A stretch of DNA of 64,000 nt from Mariprofundus ferrooxydans PV-1 (GTDB taxonomy: Bacteria > Pseudomonadota > Zetaproteobacteria > Mariprofundales > Mariprofundaceae). Positions 15,560 to 28,716 of this stretch are shown here, piece after piece. Made by a program: the position numbers and the translations under genes. Positions within the stretch are counted from its first letter, which is position 1. Every line of letters begins with the position of its first letter. The stretch spans positions 868,836 to 932,835 of the forward strand of contig NZ_DS022294.1 of assembly GCF_000153765.1 (NCBI RefSeq), given 5' to 3'. The notes under the pieces were generated by a model that did not search any database, was not told where the DNA came from, and saw only the letters and a program-made list of their open reading frames with translations.

Positions 15560-16000
15560 TTACACTCTGTAAGTGCGTTGCAGGTCCCGTTTGACGTCGC
15601 GCTCTTTGATGGCCGCACGTTTATCGTGCATCTTTTTACCGCGGGCCAGGCCGACCTCCAGCTTGGCATAGTTGCGCTCGTTGAAATAGAGCTTCAGCGG
15701 CACGATGGTCAGGCCGCTCTCCTTGAGCCGGCCGACCAGACGCTCGAGCTCCCGCTTATTCAGCAGCAGCTGGCGCGAGCGGGTCGGGTCCGCCGGGTTG
15801 TTCATCGCGGCAGGCTTGTAAGGGCTGATATGGCAGCCGATCAACAGCATGCGCCCGTTACGGATAATGCAATGCGCCTCGGCCAGGTTCGCCTGGCCCA
15901 GCCGGATAGATTTCACCTCCGGCCCGGTCAGCATCATGCCTGTCTCGAGGGTTTCCAGAATATGATATTCGTGCCGTGCCCGGCGATTCACAATGGCCAT
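15560..16000 (-). CDS. smpB: SsrA-binding protein SmpB
   Basis: Binds tmRNA and brings it to stalled ribosomes for trans-translation. The 146-residue protein shows the family signature ARHEYHILETLETGMMLTGPEVKSIR at the N-terminus, then NLAEAHCIIRNG, HISPYKPA, and the basic C-terminal tail (ARGKKMHDKRAAIKERD) that inserts into the decoding centre. Length is normal (about 150-160). No tmRNA gene is recognised beside it. Confidence 0.97.
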   Translation of the reverse strand: MAIVNRRARHEYHILETLETGMMLTGPEVKSIRLGQANLAEAHCIIRNGRMLLIGCHISPYKPAAMNNPADPTRSRQLLLNKRELERLVGRLKESGLTIVPLKLYFNERNYAKLEVGLARGKKMHDKRAAIKERDVKRDLQRTYRV

Positions 16001-16063
16001 GTGCGAATGCTAGCCTGAATTACCCGACTGACCAGACATATTCGTTGCTATCGAAGGCGTGGA

Positions 16064-16693
16064 TCAGTAACCGCCCCATTGCGATTTACGACGCACTTTC
16101 AGCCGGGGCAGAATCAAACCCAGCAGAATGCCAAGCAAAATCGCGCCTCCTCCGAGCATAAACCAGCGCTGCTGAGCGCCACTACGAATGTCCCGGGTCT
16201 GCTGACGCAGCGACTCCAGCTCGGTCTGGGCTGTGGCCGTGGAGGCCTTCAAAGCCTTGTTCTCTTCGGCAATCTGCACGGCATTGGCGGCTGTCTTGCG
16301 GATACGGCTCAGCTCATCCTCCAGCTTGGCTTTGACATCTTTTAGCTGATCCCGCTCGGCTTCCACCTGTTTTTTCTGTTGTATCAATTCATTGAGCTTG
16401 GTCAGTTTCAGCTCGGCCGCGGCCAGTCGGTCACGGGCGGCCGGCGTGCTCATCAGGTAGCGGCTGAGAATCCAGCCCTCCTTGCCGGTTGGTGTGCGGA
16501 TGCGCGAATATCCGGACTCCGCCTGCTCCAACACATCGACAGCCATGCCACTGGGCAGCATGCCTATGATCTTGAATGATGTGCTCTGACCTGAACGCAT
16601 AGGCAATGTTGCCTGATCCACGATATAGCGCGTGTCAGCCAAGGCTGTGGTGGCGCAGGCCAGCAAGCCGATAATCACAAATATTAATCTCAT
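16064..16693 (-). CDS. SH3-domain, coiled-coil membrane protein (TIGR04211/YgiM-like)
   Basis: A 209-residue envelope protein. A signal peptide (MRLIFVIIGLLACATTALA) leads to a bacterial SH3 domain at about 20-90 (LPMRSGQSTSFKIIGMLPSGMAVDVLE, GWILSRYLM), then a coiled coil from about 95 to 170 rich in Glu, Lys and Leu, then one C-terminal transmembrane helix and a basic tail. This architecture matches the TIGR04211 / YgiM type. The role in Gram-negatives is unclear; SH3 domains often touch peptidoglycan. The start at 16693 has GGGGAG six bases upstream. Confidence 0.85.
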   Translation of the reverse strand: MRLIFVIIGLLACATTALADTRYIVDQATLPMRSGQSTSFKIIGMLPSGMAVDVLEQAESGYSRIRTPTGKEGWILSRYLMSTPAARDRLAAAELKLTKLNELIQQKKQVEAERDQLKDVKAKLEDELSRIRKTAANAVQIAEENKALKASTATAQTELESLRQQTRDIRSGAQQRWFMLGGGAILLGILLGLILPRLKVRRKSQWGGY

Positions 16694-17004
16694 TGAAACT
16701 CCCCATTCGAACTGTTTCAAGCCAATGATACTTCGGAATAAAAAAGCGGTATCGCTCATATACAGGTTGCCTTCGCGCTAAAAACACAACTGCCAGCCCG
16801 AGCTTGTGCCTGCATAGCAGCACGCCATTATTCAAACTTGGTTCGCAATGGCAAAGCATTATTGGATTTATTTGTCATATGTTCAATGTTTCACTCCCCA
16901 TAGCCGGGTAAAAATAGCCACTGTATTGGATATACTCCTTGCTGAAACGGATATTCTCAACTAAATTGCAGCTGTCGGGGAATTTTCAGGGAGTGTTCAT
17001 AACA

Positions 17005-17646
17005 ATGTACAAATTTAGAAGTGTTCTGTTTTCTTTATTATTGATGTTGTCCTCTTGTAGCACCATTAATGCCATATTCGGTCCGTCCGAGCCTGAATCG
17101 ACAGCCGCTCCAGCCGGCGATCAACAGCTGGCCAGCGAAAATGAGCAGCTGGGAGCAGAGGTTGCCGCTCTACGGGCGGAACTGAAGCAAGTGAATCAGG
17201 ATATTGCCGATAAAAAGGCTCAGGCAACGGCGAGCCCTAAGCCTGAGCGAGTGGCCACACCGGTAGATCGCCTGTGGGTAACCGTATCTTTCCGCTCCGG
17301 TTACATGGAGCTGACGCGTGAATCACGCAAGGCCCTCAGCCGGCTGGCTAAAAAGTTCCTCTCCAAACCAAGAGAGCAGTCCATTGAGGTGCGCGGGTAC
17401 ACCGATGATGAGCCGATCGGCGGCTATCCCGGACACAGGCATAAACCCCATCATCCGTACAAAACCAATATGGCATTAAGTCATGCGCGTGCAACAAATG
17501 TGGCGCAAGCACTGATAGATGCATGCATACCTAATGATTCTGTCCGCGCGCTGGGGTTTGGCGCCAGCAATTATGTGGCAGACAATGCTACCGCAGAGGG
17601 GCGACAGAGAAACCGGCGGGCGGAAATCCATCTGGTAAGAAACTGA
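17005..17646 (+). CDS. OmpA-like outer-membrane lipoprotein
   Basis: A 213-residue lipoprotein. The signal peptide ends in LLLMLSSC, a lipobox-like site. A short coiled coil (about 40-75) precedes an OmpA C-terminal domain at about 95-210 (VEVRGYTDD-type strand, then LSHARATNVAQALI and GRQRNRRAEIHL), which binds peptidoglycan. It should tether the outer membrane to the cell wall. The ATG at 17005 gives a proper signal peptide; the longer frame from 16939 does not. AGGGAG lies about eleven bases upstream, a rather long spacing. A terminator follows directly. Confidence 0.88.
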   Translation: MYKFRSVLFSLLLMLSSCSTINAIFGPSEPESTAAPAGDQQLASENEQLGAEVAALRAELKQVNQDIADKKAQATASPKPERVATPVDRLWVTVSFRSGYMELTRESRKALSRLAKKFLSKPREQSIEVRGYTDDEPIGGYPGHRHKPHHPYKTNMALSHARATNVAQALIDACIPNDSVRALGFGASNYVADNATAEGRQRNRRAEIHLVRN

Positions 17647-17666
17647 GTTCCTCACGCATAGTTACA

Positions 17667-17696
17667 ATAGCCCGGTCGATACCGGGCTATTTTTTT
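17667..17696 (+). terminator. Rho-independent terminator after the OmpA-like gene
   Basis: Perfect 10-bp stem (17667-17676 with 17681-17690), tetraloop CGAT, followed by seven Ts. Confidence 0.92.
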
Positions 17697-17727
17697 AGCT
17701 GATTTTCACCTGCAGACCGGAGTGATT

Positions 17728-18447
17728 ATGACAGAAGAGATACACAACAAACCCTATCAGAACATTGCTGTTATCATTGCCACCACCGCACTTGTTCTCG
17801 CGCTCGTTTCCGGTGTGGTCAATTACCGGCAGAATAATCTTGCCGGACTGGAAAGCAGCCTCAGAGATACAAAAGATCAGTTACAGCTGGCAAAAAATGA
17901 TCTTACGGATATTAAGCTTAAAACCATTCAACAACTGGTGGATGCCGAGCTGGCAATCAAGGGACAGGAGCGCCTGAAAAAAGAGAACGGCAGCCTGCGC
18001 GAAAAGCTTGATGATGCACAGGCACGTATTGCCGCTCTTGAGGCTCGGATCAGAAAACTGGATAACAGGCTAACCGCACGCGCTGCCAGAAAGAGGGCGC
18101 CGGCAGCGGCTGCACACAAAGGTGCGGCAAAGACTGCCGCCAGCGCTGCAGCGACGGCTGCGTCGGCTGATCTGGATATTTATACAGCCAATATAGCGCC
18201 GGCGCTGCAGCAGTCGGTTGCTCAGGCGCTTATAGAGAAGGGGTTTAAGGGAAAGTACCCCCCGCCATCAGAAAAGATGAGCATGGCCAATATCACAACT
18301 GTATTTTACTATGATAAAAGCTACAAAGGCGTGGCCGAATCACTGCTGGCAATACTGGCCCGTGTCACCAGCGCGAAGGTCGTACTTCGCAAGGGCTCCA
18401 GCCCCTTCGCCAGGAACAAGATCATTGTACACATGATCGGCAAGTGA
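17728..18447 (+). CDS. Membrane-anchored coiled-coil protein of unknown function
   Basis: A 239-residue protein not assigned to a known family. A transmembrane helix at about 12-34 (NIAVIIATTALVLALVSGVV) is followed by a long coiled coil (about 40-118, rich in Leu, Lys, Glu and Asp), an Ala-rich low-complexity linker (about 120-150), and a C-terminal globular domain of about 85 residues (QQSVAQALIEKGFKGKYPP ... VFYYDKSYKGVAESLLAILA). The last part faintly recalls LytR-C-type domains, but this is weak. It lies among other cell-envelope genes. GGAG six bases before the ATG decides the start. Confidence 0.75.
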   Translation: MTEEIHNKPYQNIAVIIATTALVLALVSGVVNYRQNNLAGLESSLRDTKDQLQLAKNDLTDIKLKTIQQLVDAELAIKGQERLKKENGSLREKLDDAQARIAALEARIRKLDNRLTARAARKRAPAAAAHKGAAKTAASAAATAASADLDIYTANIAPALQQSVAQALIEKGFKGKYPPPSEKMSMANITTVFYYDKSYKGVAESLLAILARVTSAKVVLRKGSSPFARNKIIVHMIGK

Positions 18448-18545
18448 AGTAGACCGCCTGCCCCACGAAAACGTGATACGGGTCATGGCGGCATTCTATC
18501 ATCAGCTGCAGCCTGATGAGCCGGTAACATCATAAGGAGAGTGCT

Positions 18546-19094
18546 ATGCAATCGTTAATCATTCGAATGAGTACGCTGATTCTGCTGGGCGGTCTGTTTT
18601 TCATGCCTGCCGCACATGCCGCCAGCAAGGCTGAAATCGATGCCAAGGTCAAAGCCACCATGACTACATTTTATTCGCAGGTGAAGTCGGGTAAGGAGCT
18701 GGCACAAAAGTCCGTGGCCATCCTGGTTTTCCCTGAGGTATTCAAGGCCGGTTTCGGCGTGGGCGGCGAATTCGGTGAAGGCGCGATGCTGGAGCACGGC
18801 AAGACCACCGGTTATTACAATACCGCAGCAGCCTCGATCGGTCTGCAGATCGGCGCGCAGGTAAAGTCGCAAGTCATCATGTTCATGACCCGTGACGCGC
18901 TCAAGGGATTCAAGGCAAGCAAGGGTTGGAAGGCAGGCGTAGACGGAAGCGTGGCGCTGGTTACCGTCGGTGCCGGAGGCGATGTGGATACGGAGACGGT
19001 AAAAGACCCGATTATCGGCTTCATCTTTTCGAATAAGGGCCTGATGTACAACCTGACCTTCGAAGGCAGCAAAATCACCAGGGTCAACAAGTAA
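18546..19094 (+). CDS. SYLF/YSC84-domain lipid-binding protein, exported
   Basis: A 182-residue periplasmic protein. A signal peptide ends near AAHAAS (residue 26). The rest is a SYLF (YSC84, DUF500) domain: KAVAILVFPEVFKAGFGVGG-type motif with GEGAMLEHGKTTGYYNTAAAS, IGLQIGAQVKSQVIMF and a closing KGLMYNLTFEGSKITR. SYLF domains bind phosphoinositides in eukaryotes; the bacterial function is unknown. GGAG precedes the ATG by several bases, and a terminator follows, so it is a single-gene unit. Confidence 0.9.
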   Translation: MQSLIIRMSTLILLGGLFFMPAAHAASKAEIDAKVKATMTTFYSQVKSGKELAQKSVAILVFPEVFKAGFGVGGEFGEGAMLEHGKTTGYYNTAAASIGLQIGAQVKSQVIMFMTRDALKGFKASKGWKAGVDGSVALVTVGAGGDVDTETVKDPIIGFIFSNKGLMYNLTFEGSKITRVNK

Positions 19095-19113
19095 CCCAAA
19101 GAGCTTCAACATC

Positions 19114-19146
19114 AAGGAGGCGCCCCGAAAGGGCGCTTCCTTTTTT
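19114..19146 (+). terminator. Rho-independent terminator after the SYLF gene
   Basis: Stem of 12 bp with one G-T pair (19114-19125 with 19131-19142), loop CGAAA, T-run to 19146. Confidence 0.9.
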
Positions 19147-19306
19147 ATCTCCCTGCCCATCACACCCGATACGGTGGCGGGGCGATAGACGTCAGATCGC
19201 CATGTCGGCCGAAATAACCCTGATTTGCATATACTCTTTCACATCCTTTTGCACTATACTTGCTTGCCGAAAGATGCACGGACACCCCTGATGGGAGAGT
19301 AGCGCT

Positions 19307-20953
19307 ATGACTTCGAAAAAATATATGACAGGCAATCTGGACCTGACCAAACATGATGCCGGCACCGGCGCTCATCGCTCACGCAAACCGGTATATATGG
19401 ATTTTCTGCCCCCCTGCAATCACGCATGCCCCGCAGGTGAAGACATACAGGCCTGGCTGGCACTGGCGCAGGCCGGCGAATATGAGGCTGCCTGGCAGAA
19501 GTTACTGGAAAACAATCCATTCCCCGCGATTCACGGACGGGTCTGCTACCACCCGTGTGAAACAGCCTGTAATCGCGCCTATACAGATCAGGAGGTCAGC
19601 ATCCATGCTGTTGAACGTTTTCTCGGTGACCTGGCCATGGAGAAGGGGTGGCAGCCGCAATTTGATGCTCCGCCCGGCGGCAAGCGGGTATTGATTGTCG
19701 GGGCAGGCCCAAGCGGGCTTTCAGCCGCCTATCACCTGATCCGGCTGGGCCACACCGTAGAGATCCGGGAAGCAGGCCCCGTGGCGGGCGGTATGATTCA
19801 CTTCGGCATCCCTGCCTACCGCATGCCCCGCAAGGAGCTGAATCAGGAGGTACAACGCGTGGTCGATATGGGTGCCGTCATCACCCTGAATCACCGCGTT
19901 GACGATGTGGAGAAGGAGCGGATCGAGGGCGGCTTTGATGCGGTATTTATCGCGGTCGGCGCACACCTGAGCAAGAATATCGATATACCGAGCCGCGATG
20001 CGCGCAAGATGCTCGATGCGGTGAGCTTTCTGAAAAGCGTGGAGAATGGAGAAGACCTGCATCTGGGACGCCGGGTGGCCATTTACGGCGGCGGCAATAC
20101 AGCCATGGATGCGGCGCGTACGGCAACCCGTCTGGGTTGTGAAGCCGTGATTATCTATCGCCGTGACCGGGACAATATGCCGGCTCACGATTTCGAAGCT
20201 GAAGAGGCGCTGGAAGAGGGCGTGAAGATCAACTGGCTGCGTACAATCAAGGAGATCGACAATACAACGATGACCGTTGAGGTGATGGAGCTGGATGAAA
20301 ACGGTCGTCCGCAACCAACCGGTAAAACCGAGACACTGGAGGCCGATGCGCTGATTATGGCCGTCGGTCAGGATACCGATACCGGCTTTCTGAAGCAGGT
20401 GGAAGGCATAGAGTTCGACTGGGACGGCACGGTCATTGTCGGCCCGAATATGATGACCGGCGCCGAAGGCATTTTTGCCGGGGGCGATATGGTGCCCAGC
20501 GAGCGTTCGGTAACCATCGCCACCGGTCACGGCAAAAAAGCAGCCCGCTATATCAATGCATGGCTGCGCGGCGACAGTTACCAGCCGGCAGCAAAACACC
20601 CGATTGTCGAACACGACAAGTTGCACCTCTGGTACAGCACCGAAGCGCCAAAACGGGCACAGGGTGAGCTTTCACCCGAACAACGTCTCGGCGGTTTTGA
20701 AGAGATCCTGCAGGGGTACAGTGAAAAAGAGGCACTGTTTGAAGCCCGGCGCTGCCTCTCCTGTGGCAACTGCTTCGAGTGTGACGGCTGCTACGGCTCC
20801 TGCCCGGAGGATGCGATTATCAAGCTGGGCAAGGGCAAGCGCTATCTGTACGACTACGACAAATGCACCGGCTGCGCCTCCTGTTTCGAGCAGTGTCCGT
20901 GCCATGCCATTGAGATGGTCAGCGAAGATGCTGTCCAGGCAGACCAGGAGTAG
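19307..20953 (+). CDS. GltD-like FAD NAD(P)H oxidoreductase with C-terminal ferredoxin domain
   Basis: A 548-residue Fe-S flavoprotein related to the glutamate synthase small subunit. The N-terminal cluster domain has CNHACPAGEDIQAW and CYHPCETACNR. FAD site VGAGPSGLSAAYHL is near residue 130, NAD(P) site YGGGNTAMDAARTA near 263. A C-terminal two-cluster ferredoxin domain carries CGNCFECDGCYGSCP and CTGCASCFEQCP. No GltB large subunit lies nearby. It probably moves electrons between NAD(P)H and ferredoxin for the nifJ product encoded three bases downstream; partner and direction are inferred from context. GGAGAG lies upstream of the ATG. First gene of the redox operon. Confidence 0.88.
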   Translation: MTSKKYMTGNLDLTKHDAGTGAHRSRKPVYMDFLPPCNHACPAGEDIQAWLALAQAGEYEAAWQKLLENNPFPAIHGRVCYHPCETACNRAYTDQEVSIHAVERFLGDLAMEKGWQPQFDAPPGGKRVLIVGAGPSGLSAAYHLIRLGHTVEIREAGPVAGGMIHFGIPAYRMPRKELNQEVQRVVDMGAVITLNHRVDDVEKERIEGGFDAVFIAVGAHLSKNIDIPSRDARKMLDAVSFLKSVENGEDLHLGRRVAIYGGGNTAMDAARTATRLGCEAVIIYRRDRDNMPAHDFEAEEALEEGVKINWLRTIKEIDNTTMTVEVMELDENGRPQPTGKTETLEADALIMAVGQDTDTGFLKQVEGIEFDWDGTVIVGPNMMTGAEGIFAGGDMVPSERSVTIATGHGKKAARYINAWLRGDSYQPAAKHPIVEHDKLHLWYSTEAPKRAQGELSPEQRLGGFEEILQGYSEKEALFEARRCLSCGNCFECDGCYGSCPEDAIIKLGKGKRYLYDYDKCTGCASCFEQCPCHAIEMVSEDAVQADQE

Positions 20954-20956
20954 GGG

Positions 20957-24561
<3,605 letters not shown>

Positions 24562-24562
<1 letters not shown>

Positions 24563-25956
24563 TGGATTACGATATCCTCATTGTCGGATCCGGCCCTGCC
24601 GGACAACACGCAGCCTGGCAGGCAGCGCGCATGGGCAAACGCGCTGCCATTATCGAGCGCAAGCCGAGCATTGGCGGCGCCGGCCTGCAAACAGGCACGA
24701 TTCCGAGCAAGGCGCTGCGCGAGGCGGCCTATCTCGCCTCCCGCTCCGGAGTGCAGGGGATGCGTGAGGCATCCACAGCCGCCCGCCACGGGGTACTGGC
24801 CGAAGCGGTGCGGCGCAAGGATATGGTAATCGCCCAGCAGGAGTCTGTGATTGTCAAACGCCTGCTCAAATCCGGCGTGGCGCTGATTCCGGGAGAGGCA
24901 TCATTTATCGATGAGCATACGCTGGAAGTGGTAGATGCTAATGGTGCTTCCCGGCAGCTCTCGGCCGATGTGATTCTGCTGGCCACCGGCTCCAGGCCGC
25001 ACCGACCGTCCGATATCCCTTTCGACAAGCAGACCGTACTTGATTCCACGTCGATTCTGAAGCTGAAGCGACTGCCGAAGAGCCTGCTGGTGGTGGGCGG
25101 CGGTGTCATTGCCTGTGAGTTCGTATCGATTTTTGCAGCGCTTGGCGTGGCCGTCAGTGTGGTGGATTCGCATGCGCAGCTGCTCGCCTATCTCAGCGAA
25201 GATGTCGTGGCGGTACTGGCTGAATCATTTGATAATATGGGCGTAGAGCTGCACATGCAGCAGCGCGTGGTGGCTGTACGCAGGGAAGAGGGCCGTACGC
25301 TGACGCTGCTGGAGTCGGGGCAAAAACTCTACTCCGAGGTCGTACTCTATGCGCTGGGGCGGGTACCGAATGCGCAGAGCCTGAACACACCCAAAGCTGG
25401 CATTACACTGGACCAGGGCTGGATTACCGTGAATAAACAGTTCCAGTCGAGCGTGCCGCATATCTATGCGGTGGGAGACCTGATCGGCCGCCCGGCACTG
25501 GCATCCACCGGTATGGAGCAGGGACGTGCCGCGGTGCTGCACGCCTTTGGCGGCAGCGGTCAGGCGATGCCGGCCAACCTGCCGATGGCCATTTATGCCA
25601 TTCCGGAGATTTCATGGGTTGGCAAAACGGAAAAAGAGGCCAAAAGAGATCAAATTGATTATGTGGTCGGCCGTGGTTATTACAAGGAGAGCGCCCGCGG
25701 CCAGATTATCGGCGATGCCAATGGTCTGGTGAAGCTGATCGTCGATGCGCACTCACATCGACTCATCGGAGCCCATATTGTCGGAGAACACGCCAGCGAA
25801 CTGATCCATACCGGTCAGTTACTGATGAACTTTAATGGTACCGTACACGACCTGGTTGCCAATGCATTCAATTATCCGACACTGGCCGAGTGCTATAAGC
25901 TGGCTGCACTGGATTGCCTGAGTCATTTAAGCCCCACTCCTGAACCGCTGTTGTAA
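24562..25956 (+). CDS. sthA: Soluble pyridine nucleotide transhydrogenase
   Basis: Flavoprotein that equilibrates NADPH/NAD+ with NADP+/NADH in the cytosol. The 464-residue protein has the FAD motif ILIVGSGPAGQHAAWQAA, the TGTIPSKALREA region, the NAD(P) motif LLVVGGGVIACEFVSIF, ATGSRPHRP, and YAVGDLIGRPALAST. It lacks the redox cysteine pair of dihydrolipoamide dehydrogenases: the segment reads GGAGLQTGTIPSK, with no Cys at all, where other SthA proteins keep one. It begins inside the nifJ stop (TAATG), so the genes are coupled and it likely balances NAD(P)H pools with the ferredoxin enzymes upstream. Confidence 0.88.
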
Positions 25957-26028
25957 GCCTCGTCACAGGCAGGATGCACTCCGGCGCTAGCGTGCGCCCT
26001 GTAGATTGTATGATTGCAGGAGCGTTAC

Positions 26029-27168
26029 ATGAAAATATATCCATGGATTTACAGTATCGTAGTTGCCGGGGCCCTCAGTGCCTGCGGCAATGCCGATGAT
26101 CAACGCAGCATGTCTCCCAATGCGCTTGCAGCTCAAAAAGTAGCCGCAATACAGCAGGTGATGGCTCTGGCTGCCGAGGCAAGAGAGGCTGTTGAGGCTG
26201 CCGACAGCAGCAAGCAACAGGCTGTTGAGTATGCACAGGCAAGACAAGCGGCCGTCAGAGCAGCGATTGCCAAAGCGGCAAAAGAGACAGAACTACTGAA
26301 AAAAGATGCTGAAAGCAAAGCCCGCTGGGCGGCGCTGACTCAGGCAAGAGCTGCGGCGGCACGTACAGCATTGCTGCAGGCGGCGCTGGAGCAGTCGAAG
26401 GCAGAAGCGCTTGTAGCAGAAAAGATCAAAGCCGTGCAGACGGCACGTATCCAGGCAGATATCCATCAGGAGATTGCCCGCAAGGCCATGCAGGAAAAGA
26501 TTGAAGCCGAGATGCTCTCCGGGAAGGTAATGGCTGCGGAAAAGCTGGCGGCCCTGTCGATCGGCCTGAAACAGCAGCAGACTCAAACCCAGACCAGTTC
26601 CGCCCCGGTTTCGGCTAGCCAGCCGAATCAGCGACCGACTGAAACAGCCAGAGCCGACAGCCATCCGCGGGTCATCGCACCTTCACACAGGCCTCACATT
26701 ATCGCGAAAAACAGCATCAAGCCTGCGACAACGGCCATGCACAAAGATGCTAAACCTGTTGCCGTGACAAAGCTGGCAATGGCAAAACCCGCTCAGGCTC
26801 AGACTGGTGCAGCGAATGCAGTTCGCGGTCACGCTCTGGCCAAAAAGTGCCAATTATGCCATACGTTTGATGCGGGGAAGAAAGCCAAGTTCGGCCCCGG
26901 CCTGTTCGGTATTGTCGGCAAGCAAGCCGGTAAAACGGAAAGCTACAAATATGGCCAGGCACTGGCAGCGGCTACCTTTACCTGGGACCAATCCAATCTC
27001 GCCGACTGGGTCTGCAACTCAGGCAGTGCAATCAAACAGCTGACCGGTAAACATTCAGCCCGTACAAAAATGCCCGCTCAGCATGCCTGCGGGCAGGATG
27101 CGCAGGATATCGTCGCCTATCTGGCCAGCCTGAAAGCGCAGCCAGCCCGACTGGCGCGGGCAGATTGA
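26029..27168 (+). CDS. Ala-rich coiled-coil c-type cytochrome lipoprotein
   Basis: A 379-residue predicted lipoprotein with one haem. Lipobox AGALSAC with Cys19. Residues about 30-185 are extremely rich in Ala, Glu, Lys and Gln and should form one long helix; 190-258 is a Thr/Ala/Pro linker; the last 120 residues are a class I cytochrome c domain with CQLCH (274-278) and a Met in KMPA (about 348) as the likely sixth ligand. Two further cysteines (about 329 and 354) could form a disulfide. The long helix may project the haem domain from the membrane. AGGAG seven bases upstream sets the start. It follows the redox operon after 72 bases. Confidence 0.87.
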   Translation: MKIYPWIYSIVVAGALSACGNADDQRSMSPNALAAQKVAAIQQVMALAAEAREAVEAADSSKQQAVEYAQARQAAVRAAIAKAAKETELLKKDAESKARWAALTQARAAAARTALLQAALEQSKAEALVAEKIKAVQTARIQADIHQEIARKAMQEKIEAEMLSGKVMAAEKLAALSIGLKQQQTQTQTSSAPVSASQPNQRPTETARADSHPRVIAPSHRPHIIAKNSIKPATTAMHKDAKPVAVTKLAMAKPAQAQTGAANAVRGHALAKKCQLCHTFDAGKKAKFGPGLFGIVGKQAGKTESYKYGQALAAATFTWDQSNLADWVCNSGSAIKQLTGKHSARTKMPAQHACGQDAQDIVAYLASLKAQPARLARAD

Positions 27169-27251
27169 TCGCAACAAGGTTCTATTGAGGAGCAGCACAA
27201 GCGCATCTGATCAGCTATAATCGGGGCCAGATTAGTCAACGGGAGGCAATC

Positions 27252-27710
27252 ATGCTCAAAAATGGCAAGGTACTTGTACCAACCGATTTTTCCGAAGCAT
27301 CCAAAGAAGCGCTGAACAGGGCAGGTGAGTTGGCAGCGTTGTACTCCGCTGAGGTGCATCTGCTGCACGTGATGGAGCCTGCCGTGTTTTTCGAAACGGA
27401 CATGATTGCCATTTCACCGCTGAATGACATTACCGATGCCATAAGGGCCGGCGCAAAGAAACGCTTGCTGGCACAGGCAGAGAGCGTGGATTTTAACCTA
27501 ACGACGCACTTGATGGAATCGATGGGCGAGCCGGCCGGGGTCATCTGTGAATTTGCCGCATCACTGCCTGCCGACCTGATTGTCATCGGGCGACAGGGCG
27601 TGCAGGGCACTTTCGAACACCTGCTGATAGGCTCCACCGCCGAGCGTGTGGTGCGTCATGCCAGCTGCTCGGTGCTGGTCTCCATGCAGCATGCGACGAA
27701 AGAGAGTTGA
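27252..27710 (+). CDS. Universal stress protein (UspA family)
   Basis: A 152-residue single Usp domain. N-terminal KVLVPTDFSEASKEALNRA, then EVHLLHVMEP, and the ATP-type motif VIGRQGVQG...HLLIGSTAERVVRHASCSVLV near the C-terminus, where the G-2x-G-9x-G(S/T) pattern suggests nucleotide binding. Cytosolic; no specific stress can be inferred. GGGAGG precedes the ATG. It is followed 33 bases later by the CHAD gene. Confidence 0.92.
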   Translation: MLKNGKVLVPTDFSEASKEALNRAGELAALYSAEVHLLHVMEPAVFFETDMIAISPLNDITDAIRAGAKKRLLAQAESVDFNLTTHLMESMGEPAGVICEFAASLPADLIVIGRQGVQGTFEHLLIGSTAERVVRHASCSVLVSMQHATKES

Positions 27711-27743
27711 GACGAGCAGCACAACATCGTATCATGGCATGAT

Positions 27744-28565
27744 ATGAATCCGGATTTACTGCCGAACCTGCAGCAACCGTACCGCCAGTTTGTTACAGAC
27801 TACCTGAAGCTGTTACTGGCCAGCGCACGACGTGCGCACCGGCATATGGACATCGCTGATCGCGGGAGTATTCATGCTTTCAGAGTTGCCGTACGCCGCC
27901 TGCACACATGGCTGTCGATACCCGGTCTGCTGCCTGTAACCGACAAAAAACTGCTCACACGATTAAAGCATCATATCAAGGCAACCAATGCATTGCGCGA
28001 TGCAACGATACACAATAAGTGGTTGAAGAAACATGGCTACAGTCAACGGGTCGCTCTTAAACCGCCTTCACTGCCGCCTCGATGGAAACGCCTGTGTCGC
28101 CGCCTGGAGGCCTCCATCGAAACCGCCGCACAGATACATGAAGACAGACTGAATGAGCCCTTTTCCTGCCGCGGCGCATCTGTCGTGCAATCCCTGTTTA
28201 ATGAGTTTGCTGACGCACTGTTGGCCATTCGCGGCCCGGAGGATATCCGGGGCATCCATCACAGTCGTATTCTGGCCAAACAACTGCGTTATATGCTCGA
28301 GCCGTTTGCTGCCTCGGATAAACAGGCAGAGCGGCTGATGCAGGAAATGGTCTCGTTTCAGGACTGCACGGGCATGTTGCATGACCTGGCCACCATGCGC
28401 GATGCCCTGGCACCGGCTCCTTCCCTGCGCGCGCATATTGAGCGGGAAATGAAAAGCCTGTATCAGATCGTTGAAACCCGCCATATAAGGACACGCGAGC
28501 AACTGATCCGTGATTTCAGGGAGTGGCTAGAGAACTGTGATATCCCGCCCCCCGATTGGGTGTGA
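27744..28565 (+). CDS. CHAD domain protein
   Basis: A 273-residue helical protein of the CHAD family, which binds polyphosphate through conserved histidines and basic residues. Visible marks are IHAFRVAVRRLHTWLSI (first repeat), HIKATNALRDATIHNKWL, and IHHSRILAKQLRYMLEPFA (second repeat), with LQDCTGMLHDLATM-like FQDCTGMLHDLATM near 210. No CYTH phosphohydrolase domain is fused. The role may be in polyphosphate granules. The gene follows uspA closely and may be cotranscribed. Confidence 0.9.
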   Translation: MNPDLLPNLQQPYRQFVTDYLKLLLASARRAHRHMDIADRGSIHAFRVAVRRLHTWLSIPGLLPVTDKKLLTRLKHHIKATNALRDATIHNKWLKKHGYSQRVALKPPSLPPRWKRLCRRLEASIETAAQIHEDRLNEPFSCRGASVVQSLFNEFADALLAIRGPEDIRGIHHSRILAKQLRYMLEPFAASDKQAERLMQEMVSFQDCTGMLHDLATMRDALAPAPSLRAHIEREMKSLYQIVETRHIRTREQLIRDFREWLENCDIPPPDWV

Positions 28566-28644
28566 GGTGCATAACAGCATACAGGCCTGGCAATGTCAGC
28601 GTGTGGGGATACTCCCGGTCCGCCTCAATCTTCAAGCGAGAGGG

Positions 28645-28670
28645 ACAGGTTGCCATCATGGCCTGTTTCT
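28645..28670 (+). terminator. Weak terminator candidate after the CHAD gene
   Basis: ACAGG (28645-28649) and CCTGT (28662-28666) with inner pairing, followed by TTTCTT. Imperfect stem. Confidence 0.3.
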
Positions 28671-28716
28671 TCTGTTTATGCTGTGCTTGCGCCGGTATAG
28701 CACCTAGTATGGCGCA

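Noticed and set aside
19721-20626. 301-codon minus-strand frame
   Set aside because: Antisense to the GltD-like oxidoreductase; no motifs.
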